This document shows positions 56,431 through 64,000 of a stretch of 64,000 nt of DNA, one piece after another. Below the pieces are notes generated by a model. It was not told the DNA's origin, searched no databases, and was given only the letters and a program-made list of their open reading frames with translations. The DNA comes from Bufo bufo (taxonomy: Eukaryota; Chordata; Amphibia; Anura; Bufonidae): the NCBI RefSeq assembly GCF_905171765.1, contig NC_053391.1, forward strand, positions 261,967,918 to 262,031,917, given 5' to 3'. Made by a program: the position numbers and the translations under genes. Positions within the stretch are counted from its first letter, which is position 1, and every line of letters starts with the position of its first letter.

Positions 56431-58085
56431 TAGTGATGGACGAACATCTGCCGGGGCGGTTCGCGAACGCGATCAAATGTTCGTGAGATGCAAGTTCGCG
56501 GCGGGTCCCATTCATTTTAATGGCAGGCGAACCTGAAAAACCTTCAGCTCATATTTGCAGCCAAGAAATAATTACTAGAAGTGCACAAATAGTCCCACAA
56601 CATGGACAGTGACATACCAGATGTATTATTTGAATTTGCGATCTCCATTCATTATTTTTTTCAATGCGAAACATCGGCAATATAATTTTCGCGTACGCGC
56701 ATGCGCAAATGCACTATACAGTACCCAAATGCACTATAAAGAAAGTATATTGGTATATAACACCCCGCTTCAATCAGTTTTTTGGGGGGGGGACTGGTAT
56801 ATTACACCAGTAGAAATTATTTGTTCCAATAACGCTTGTCCCTCTATATACCTGCAGTATCGCAGCAGAAATGCACACAACTGCCGCACAATACAAATGC
56901 ACTATAATATACTTTCTAACATAATGTTACTATGAGGGTCCATTCACACGTCCGTAAGTGTTTTGCGAATCCGCAAAACACGGACACCGGCAATCTGCAA
57001 TCCGCAATTTGCGGACCGCACATCGCCGGCACTATAATAGAAAATGCCTAATCTTGTCTGCAATTGCGAACAAGAATAGGACATGTTCTATTTTTTTGCG
57101 GAAACGGAAGCACGGATGCGGAAGTGAGGATGCGCAAATGCGGATGTGGATCCGCAAATGAGGATGAGGACAGCACATTCCGGCCCTATTGAAAATGAAT
57201 AGGTCTGCACCGGTTCCGCAAAATTGCGGAACGGATGCGTACCCATTTTGCGGACGTGTGAATGGAAAAGATATCCCTCAAAATGAAAATAAATGTAATT
57301 ATTAAAGTTAAGCAAAAAGCATAGATGTGGTAGGCAATAACAAGTGCTCGGCGGCACTAAATCAGGTGCTCGGCGGCACCAAATCAGAAACCATATGTCC
57401 TACCACAATCCGAGGGGTTCCAGTGCACATCCATGAATCCCGGAGGGAAAGCAAACACCATCTATCCCTAGGCTAGATGATGATGTGGTATTGAAGGACA
57501 GGGTGGGCAAAGAACTGTCCCTGATATTGCCCTACAGGGGGGTGCTATTCTGGCCCTGATAGACTAACCACAGACCACCCGCCCTGATAAGAGCGACCCC
57601 GCCCGGAACCTTACCCTATATAAAAATGACCACTTCCAGGTGATTACTATATAGATCTATATGTTTTTGACTCATTATAAAAGTATATTATAAGTATATG
57701 GCACCCCTCTGTGTATCACACCTATCGATAGCACACCTATACCAGACTTAAAAAAGACTTTTGTGGCCCTATTAGCTAGCGTTTGGTGTCCCTAACAGTC
57801 TGTCCCTGCTCCACACAGCAACCTCTCCCTACACTGGCAAAAAACTGAATGTAAAATGGCTGCCAGATCAGGTTTATTTACAAGGTAGGGGGTATGTCCA
57901 TGTGCTGAAACATCTCAATTGGCTGTCCTGTACCACCTGATGGATGTGCCATGGGTCAAACTTCTTCACCATGTAAAAGAATATGGCAGGCACGAATATC
58001 TCCATATGTTCGCATGTTCGGTGAATCGCGAACACACAAAGTTCGCCGCGAAACGACCGCCGGGCGAACCGCAAGGCCATCTCTA
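56431..58085. mobile_element. hAT-like MITE, 1.65 kb
   Basis: Flanks GTGCTGAC (56423-56430) and GTGCTGAT (58086-58093), an 8-bp duplication with one mismatch. Tips TAGTGATGGAC and, inverted, TAGAGATGGCC, with GGTTCGC motifs just inside both ends. Contains a smaller MITE. No transposase frame. Confidence 0.82.
56936..57265. mobile_element. Small foldback MITE inside the hAT-like MITE
   Basis: Tips GGTCCATTCACACGTCCG and inverted TTCCATTCACACGTCCG. Inside are GCGGATCCGCAA-type and TGCGGAACGGATGCG segments. It is of the same style as the elements at 25655 and 38577. Target duplication unclear. Confidence 0.75.
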
Positions 58086-58093
58086 GTGCTGAT

Positions 58094-58292
58094 GCAGTTT
58101 TTGGGGTTTAACAATTACTACAGAAAATTTATCCTGAATTATTCTACCTTTGACCGGTATGACCGGGTGTTGATTTCTCAGTCTGGTCTGATGAGGCATT
58201 GCATGCTTTTTTTACTATAAAGAAGTGTTTCGCTGCGGCTCCCATTCTGGTGCAACCCAATGTGTCTCAACCTTTCATTGTGGAGGTGGACA
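58094..58292 (+). pseudogene. gypsy-4 reverse transcriptase/RNase H junction
   Basis: LMQFLGFNNYYRKFILNYS, a deletion-bearing stretch, then CFAAAPILVQPNVSQPFIVE, reaching VDTS at the solo LTR. VEVD is the RNase H start. Confidence 0.85.
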
Positions 58293-58296
58293 CGTC

Positions 58297-59060
58297 TGTA
58301 ATAGAAATATTTGTAGTAGAAATTCGCTTGCATCAGACTTTGTGTAAGGAAAGCAAAATCTCTTTATCAAGACTCAGACAAAGGTGTTTTCATCCTGAGT
58401 TCTGCTGAGTACTGCCTCCCTTCCTGCCCAGTCTCTTCACTTTAATTTCTTAGTCACAAAAGGGTGTAACAATAGAAAGGGGCAGGCCCGTCACCCAACC
58501 ACTTCCTTCATGTAACAAGGATACAGGAAGTGATGATATACAGGAAGAGAGGATACAGGAAGATGAGAAACCACCATGTTTTGCTAACAAAACACATGTA
58601 TACAATAATCTCCCATTACCACTGGAGTGAACTTTATCCAGCCTTGCTCAGTGATCAATGCCAAATAAAGTTACTATGATCCTTATTTACAGGACAACGT
58701 TATTATCTCTAGCGGCTGATCAGGCACACTAGAGACAACAAATGCACGTTCCTTTCATATATTGTTCTCTTAACAAATGCATCCACGCCAAGCCAATAAA
58801 TCCGCGTCTTGCGCGGAGGCCCTAGCCGGCATCCATACATTCACCAAGAAAACACTGCTCCGTTGAACACCTCAGTCTCCCCTGGCCCACAGCACACCGC
58901 ATAGCACATGGACCATTTGCCGACGGAGACCTCTGCGCCCGGCAGCTGTGTCTCCACATACACAGGAAGATATCTACTCCAATGGTTTACCCTGACACTG
59001 AGAGACAGGATGACAATACACAATATATTAAAAACACATCCTAATAACATTTCCACAACA
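58297..59060. mobile_element. Solo LTR, retroviral type, 764 bp
   Basis: Begins TGTAATAG, ends CCACAACA, and is flanked by CGTC at 58293-58296 and 59061-59064. A 4-bp duplication fits class I endogenous retroviruses. AATAAA at about 58664 supports plus orientation, but a minus reading (TGTTGTGG...) cannot be excluded. No internal genes are present, so the provirus was reduced to one LTR by recombination. It interrupts gypsy-4 RNase H. Confidence 0.75.
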
Positions 59061-59064
59061 CGTC

Positions 59065-60802
59065 CGAAGTGGGACTCGGAGCAGTTTTGTTACAGGGTCC
59101 CTCTCCTGGCAAATGGCATCCTTGTTCTTTCTTTTCTAAAAACTCTCTTCTGCTGAAAGAAATTATGACGTTGGTAATAGAGAGTTGCTGCCCATTAAAT
59201 TGGCTTTTGAAGAGTTACTGTAATTACTAATCATAAGAATCTGGCAGGTCAGATGGTCATTGTTTTTTACCAGATTTAATTTTGTTGTCACTTATCACCC
59301 TGGGGTCAAAAACGTCAAGGTGGATTCTTTGTCGCGTAGCTTCCCTGGGGGGGGGGGGGGGGGATTTGGAGGGTCCTGCTCCGATTTTGGCTGATGGGGT
59401 GGTGGTGTCAGCTCTGTATCCTGAACTTGAGGCTGAGGTGTTGGATGTTCAAGGTGAGGCATCTGATTCCTGTCCCCCAGGGAGGTTATTTGTTCCTTCT
59501 GGGCTTTGGCGCAAAGTGTTCAAGGAACATCATGACACCACCCTGGGAGTAGATCCACTGTGGATCTTATTTCCCGGAGATTCTGGTGGCCAGGGTTACG
59601 TAAAAGTGTGGAGGGCTATGTGGCAGCTTGTAAGACCTGAGCACGTGCCAAAGTGACTCATACTCGGCCTTCAGGATCTCTTCTTCCTTTGTCCATCCCA
59701 TCCCGTTCTTGGACTCATTTGTCCATGGACTTCATCACTGATCTTCCTAGTTCTTCTGGGAAGACAGTGATTTTGGTGGTGGTGGATCATTTCAGTAAGA
59801 TGCCGCATTTTATACCTTTATCAGCTTTGCCTAATGCGAAAACTCTCGCACAAGTGTTTATTGATAACATTGTGAAATTACATGGCATTCCCTCTGATGT
59901 GGTGTCGGATAGGGGGACTCAATTTGTTTCCAGGTTCTGGAGGGCATTCTGTTCTCGTCTGGGAGTTCAGTTGTCCTTCTCTTCGGCTTTCTATCCCCAG
60001 TCGAACGGACAAGCTGAGCACACTAATCAGGACCTGGAGACTTATTTGAGGTGTTTTGTCTCCGAGAATCAGGAGTGGTCTTCATTTTTGTCTTTGGCCG
60101 AGTTTGCTTTAAATAACCGTAGACAGGAGTCCACTGATAAGTCACATTGTTTGGTGCATATGGGTTTCACCCTCAGTTTGGTACTTTTTCGGGGACTGAG
60201 TCCTCTGGTATACCTGAAGAGGAGAAATTCTCTTCCTCATTGTCATCTACTGTATCTGGCGGAAGATTCAAACCAATTTTTAAAAAACTGGGCGAAAGAT
60301 ATAAACGTATGGCTGACAAGAAACGTATGTCTGGCCCGGACCTGTGTGTAGGTGATTTGGTGTGGTTGTACACTAAGAACATTAGGTTGAAGGTACCTTC
60401 CTGGAAGTTGGGCCCAAGATGTATTGGTCCTTACAAAATCTCTGCCATTGTTAATCCTGTTGAATTTCGTCTCGAACTTCCGCAGACTTGGAAGATCCAT
60501 AATGTGTTCCACAGGTCGTTGTTGAAAAACTATGTCAAACCTGCTGAACCATCTCCCTTGCCACCTCCTCCTGTCTTGGTGGATGTTAATCTGGAGTTTG
60601 AAATTTCCAGAATAATTAACTCACGTGTTTTTCGGGGGTCCCTTCAGTACCTCGTACATTGGAAGGGTTACGATCCAGAAGAAAGAACGTGGGATTCCAG
60701 CGACTGATGTCAATGCCAGTCGCCTTCTTAAGGCCTTTCACAGGGCCCACCCGGATAAGGTCGGGCCTGGGTGCCCGGAGGTCACCCATAGAAGGGGGAT
60801 AC
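59065..60802 (+). pseudogene. gypsy-4 RNase H, integrase and chromodomain
   Basis: RNase H pieces (ERNYDVGNRELLPIKLAF) with deletions near 59215-59270. A G-run at 59347-59363. The integrase zinc finger is damaged near 59570-59640. The core frame 59653-60140 has MDFITDLPSSSGKT, VSDRGTQFVSRFWRAF and the Glu-bearing segment GQAEHTNQDLETY, so all three acidic positions of the core can be seen. A frameshift near 60147 leads to the C-terminus and chromodomain start (LQYLVHWKGYDPEERTW), then another shift near 60690. Confidence 0.87.
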
Positions 60803-61382
60803 TGTCACTGCCGGCCCTGTGAGAGATCTGAGGAGATCAAATAGACTTGCTGCATGTGAGTCTTTCTGACAGGTTCTTGGTGTTTCCTTTCAGTTTGTTG
60901 TTGTGGGCGGGATCCCACCTCTCCACAGGTCTCTCCACGGGTTTGGCTCGTTTGCTGGTTAGAGGCTCTATTTTAGTCTGCCTCTGACTTCTCACCATGT
61001 GGTTGATATTTCCTTCTGGAATTCCTGCTGATTGTTTGTGGATCTCTTGTTCCTCTCTCTTCCCAAGCTAAGTTCTGCTTTTGCTCTGTGTTGTTTGTGT
61101 CAGTCTAGGTCTCAGGGAGACGCTGGCCCCATCACTGTGGAAGGTACCGGCAGTCTCATTCCCCGTTCCCTAATCTAGGGTTTGCTACAGTATTAGCAGG
61201 GTTTAGGTATGAGTGTATGTGTTCGTCCACCATCAGGGCTTGCATATACTGTCAGGAGTCAGGGATAGACTCAGGGATTGCTAGGAGGTAACCGTCTCTC
61301 CCTCACTAGCTTCTAGGCCTAGACTGTTATCCTATGCTGTCTGTTTATCTGATGTACCTGTTATCCACATTACACCGTCACA
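60803..61382 (+). repeat. gypsy-4 3' LTR
   Basis: 580 bp, TGTCACTGCC...ACCGTCACA. Its last 421 bp match 46616-47032. Confidence 0.9.
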
Positions 61383-61384
61383 AC

Positions 61385-61712
61385 TGCTTTCATAATGAGA
61401 GCAGACACACTAGGTGGTTTCATGAAAGCATCTTCTCATCCCCCATGAGCCATGGTAGAAGAGAGCTTTATTCTTGTTACATTGACTTAAATAGCAGACA
61501 TGACATCACAAAAGAGGTGTTCCTTAAGAAGAGAGTATTAGCTCCTTAACCTGATAGGAGTGGTTTCAGCCAATTTGAAAACTCCAACCTAACCCCCCTT
61601 TCCCTATTGACCATAATGCACACGTGGCTCATACATCTGGTTTACTACACAAAAATGTATACTGCAGAATGTTCACATTATATATAGAGAGATATAAATC
61701 CTATCTCTCACA
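61385..61712 (-). repeat. 3' LTR of the endogenous retrovirus
   Basis: 328 bp. On the minus strand it starts TGTGAGAGATAGG and ends ATGAAAGCA. It contains a TATTTAAG TATA-like box near 61495 and AATAAA near 61468, spaced as in a U3-R-U5 layout. The other LTR is outside the window, so the boundaries rest on the TG...CA ends and the adjacent purine tract. Confidence 0.72.
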
Positions 61713-61726
61713 AATCCCTCCTTTTG
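61713..61726 (-). promoter_or_regulatory. Polypurine tract of the endogenous retrovirus
   Basis: CAAAAGGAGGGATT on the minus strand, directly before the LTR start. This is the expected plus-strand priming site. Confidence 0.65.
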
Positions 61727-63669
61727 CGGGAAATAGACCAAAGGTGAACAGGCAAAGTGAGGTACTCTTCCAACGCCCTAAAGAGCGAAGAGCTGGACTT
61801 TCCTTATTGCTTCACCAGGTCCCCTCAACTTCCTTTCGGGTTTGCCTTCACCTTGTCCTATTTACCCCTCAACCATCAACAAGGTTTTATTTACTTCAGG
61901 ATGGAATAATTTTTGTCTTTGATAGGGGCATAGCAGATATATATAGTGTGCGCATGGATGTATTAAACATTCTTAAAGAACAATTTTCCTAAAACTGAGA
62001 ACCATATAACAGCCTGTTAAAACCAAATGCTAAAAACATTGTAGTCACTGAACCAGTTCTCAAAACATTATTCTGGCCATGATGTGATTAATCCGTGCGA
62101 AAGACGGGATCGAGCGGCGAATGAGGAGGACGGCGCATGCGCAGCCTTGACAAGCGCGGTCCCGGCGACTGAGCCGGCTGTCAATTACAGTGCATAGAGG
62201 CGGGGTTAGGGCAGGGGAGGTACAGCCAGAGGTGAGGGAAGGGCTACCCCCTTGACTTCTAGCGTGACTGTTGGAGCAGGAAATGATAACTTTATAAGAC
62301 AATTTTTTCAGGCAGATACAGCGCATGAAAGCGGCACAAGGATGTATAAGAACACACTGAAGATGATCTATAAGGTACTGTTGCTAGTTTATAAAGTGAA
62401 AATGAGGTGAAAGGTTTGCTTTAAGATGTTTTCCCGTCAGTTCATTTGATAAAGTCCATCAGTTTCTTCAGATCCTTGGTGATCCTTCCATCAGGGGCAC
62501 TGTTCCTGTAGACCCCTCATTTTTCTTCTGTCAAGGACCAGTCGGTTCTGTAGAGTCATCACCGAGAGAGTTCAGTTGTTCCACCATTCCATTAGCAGCA
62601 TCACAGGTATAATTCACAAATCTCTGTTGATGACATTTATTTTATTTTATTACTACTACTAATCATGGGAATTAATGACTCAAATCCTGCAACTATCTGA
62701 CTTTTTGCTTTAAATTCGTCAGACTCTTCTTCAGATTCATATGGCATCCATGTACACACGTGAGTCAAAAGATGTAGGGAGTGACCTCCTTAGTCGTGAC
62801 CGGACATTGTTTTTGCTTACTGATTTGATCTCACTCAGGACGTGAGAATAGAACAAATGGGGTCAGTACTTGATCAGGGTACATTGGACACTTCATTCTA
62901 CCTGCATTCTGGGTCGGAGTTTCAAATCTCCACACAATCACCAGATATCTGCGTTGATAAACAAACTGTCGGGACCTATCAGAGTCACTACTCGTCTCAT
63001 TCAGCAGAATTAAGTAAGAACAATATCGTGGAGGGAAAACACCAAAGAGCTTTCCTGTATAAATCCTGTCTCTAAGGCCAGTTTGTCTTCATATTTTTAA
63101 ATTGGCCAAATGTTTAATGCCAATTATAGGTAAGGATGTAGGAGCCACAGATGCCACTGAACTTTGCGATTTTTCCCTCACCAACATTCAAAATTTTCCT
63201 AGGGGATCTTTGTCACTTACACATGCTCCTAAAACATGGGTCCCCCGAATCCTGTTGGATAGGATTTCTAATGTACAGGAACAGAGGATTACACTCATTA
63301 TGTTTACAACTGTTTGGTGGTGTTCCCTTCAGAACAGTCATTCTTTGCAACAAACCTTCACCTTTACTGACTCTAGAGGTAGTTTCCACTGGTTTATATT
63401 CCCATTACTTCAGACTAGTGCTCTCCAATATTCACAGTGGGTATGGTCGTATTTAAACACAATTACCATAGACTGGGTCAGTTCCAGTCACACAGATGTA
63501 CTTATCAGACCAAAACCAAGTGTCCTATCTGTCATCTGTCTTACAGTCCACTATACTGCAAAAGTCAACTTAGTTGTTCATGACTTATCTTGATAATATA
63601 ACACCGTTGGAATTTGATTTGACTGTGATTTTCCCCTTGTACAATATGGAACAAACAATATGACATGAA
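61727..63669 (-). pseudogene. Env-position region of the endogenous retrovirus, unreadable
   Basis: Between integrase and the 3' LTR, where env belongs. Minus-strand scraps with spaced Cys and Trp residues occur at about 63230-63530 (for example SDKYICVTGTDP), but stops are frequent and I cannot identify surface or transmembrane domains with certainty. Plus-strand open stretches in this interval are not recognised as anything. Confidence 0.35.
62092..62420. mobile_element. Partial TTAA-flanked repeat inside the retrovirus
   Basis: TTAA at 62088-62091 and 62421-62424. The right tip read inward is AGCAAACCTTTCACCTCATT, and the block contains a CGGCGCATGCGC palindrome also seen in the 15017-15734 MITE. 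The left tip does not match the right one, so it may be half of a foldback element. Confidence 0.45.
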
Positions 63670-63860
63670 AAAAAAATGTCTCTTATAGTCCTGGCATTTG
63701 ATTGCAATATGACACGTAAATTCAATCAGGCTCTTCTTCCGATTCGACAGCAGTGGCGGCGGTTATCAGGACTTGATGTGGATCTTCAAACCGTAGCTCT
63801 AGGTCTTTCCACACATCTCTTATTTCACCACTACCAAATCTCTTGATTGTAAAGAATGAA
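63670..63860 (-). pseudogene. Retroviral integrase C-terminus
   Basis: The minus-strand frame shows RFGSGEIRDVWKDLELRF followed by QVLITAATAV and, after an in-frame stop, an IYVSYCNQMP-like stretch. In gammaretrovirus-type integrases the C-terminal domain has a very similar QVLLTTPTAV ... HxSHxK order. The rest of pol is beyond the window edge. Family knowledge supports class I; the precise genus is uncertain. Confidence 0.6.
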
Positions 63861-64000
63861 TCGCTTCTATACAGTCTAGATTCTAGAAAACAACTAAAAC
63901 TTGGAAATACATATTAGACAATCAATTTGTGCAACAGACAACATAATTTGGAAAATGACTATGCTGCATCTGGAGCTGTTGGGGAAATAGAGACCTAATC

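Larger units (their letters stand above)
46616..61382 (+). mobile_element. Ty3/gypsy chromodomain retrotransposon (gypsy-4), old, exploded
   Basis: Plus strand. The 5' LTR survives as 46616-47032 and the 3' LTR is 60803-61382. The first ~159 bp of the 5' LTR are absent, replaced by gypsy-3. Own coding pieces are at 47080-48598, 53467-53657, 56013-56422, 58094-58292 and 59065-60780. Four insertions account for the rest. Motif losses in the zinc knuckle, protease and reverse transcriptase mark it as the oldest of the four larger gypsy copies. Confidence 0.9.
61385..64000 (-). mobile_element. Endogenous retrovirus, 3' portion (class I type)
   Basis: Minus strand, running off the right edge. Read from 64000 down: integrase C-terminus (63670-63860), the env-position region (about 63660-61730), polypurine tract, 3' LTR (61385-61712). 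The integrase end resembles gammaretrovirus/epsilonretrovirus-type pol. Stops throughout indicate an old, dead copy. A partial TTAA-flanked repeat lies inside. I did not attempt to rebuild any gene. Confidence 0.68.

Noticed and set aside
58297..59060. A host intron or gene segment inside gypsy-4
   Set aside because: TG...CA ends and the CGTC duplication exactly at the break in RNase H show an inserted LTR.
62842..63593. Plus-strand frames as novel genes
   Set aside because: They lie antisense within the env-position region of a minus-strand retrovirus and match nothing I recognise.

Overview
The window reads as repeat-dense vertebrate DNA, most likely from an amphibian and probably a frog with a large genome. 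I infer this from the mix of elements: L1-type LINEs, a CR1 3' fragment, chromodomain Ty3/gypsy retrotransposons, Tc1/mariner, piggyBac, hAT, Harbinger-like foldback MITEs and a class I type endogenous retrovirus. I found no host gene, tRNA, rRNA or CRISPR array. Almost every base can be assigned to a transposable element, a tandem repeat or short repeat-derived filler. Species cannot be fixed from the sequence alone.

Layout, left to right. A tandem-repeat region (1-376, resuming at 6209) is split by a plus-strand L1-like LINE (377-6196, 12-bp target duplication). A minus-strand gypsy element (gypsy-1, 7493-12752, duplication CCATG) follows. From 13071 to 38042 lies a deep nest. An old Tc1 element (Tc1-A) is split by a second Tc1 (Tc1-B, 13121-14714) and by a piggyBac element bounded by TTAA at 14981 and 37322. 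The piggyBac transposase gene runs on the minus strand. It is cut by an L1 (20207-28401), a young gypsy (gypsy-2, 28644-34215) and a hAT-like element (34234-36050). The L1 is itself cut by a 2.1-kb foldback element (25655-27756). The left end of the piggyBac is present twice, with 809 bp of gypsy DNA between the copies.

From 38043 to 40811 are two tandem arrays (about 185 bp and about 103 bp units), with a MITE in the first. A plus-strand gypsy (gypsy-3, 40812-46615, same family as gypsy-1, carrying a CR1 fragment) abuts a truncated LTR of gypsy-4 (46616-61382). Gypsy-4 is an old element exploded by four insertions: a composite hAT-like element (48607-53458, itself holding a Tc1 and a TTAA MITE), a piggyBac-like non-autonomous element (53658-56008), a hAT-like MITE (56431-58085) and a solo retroviral-type LTR (58297-59060). 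The right edge (61385-64000) is the 3' end of a minus-strand endogenous retrovirus: a 3' LTR, a polypurine tract, a degraded env-position region and the C-terminus of integrase.

Target-site duplications and interrupted reading frames give a relative order of insertion for most layers. None of the elements appears able to make all its proteins. Closest to intact are the Tc1-B transposase (one nonsense codon), the first L1's reverse transcriptase (one nonsense codon) and gypsy-2, which has near-identical LTRs but a frameshift, a nonsense codon and a changed reverse transcriptase active site.
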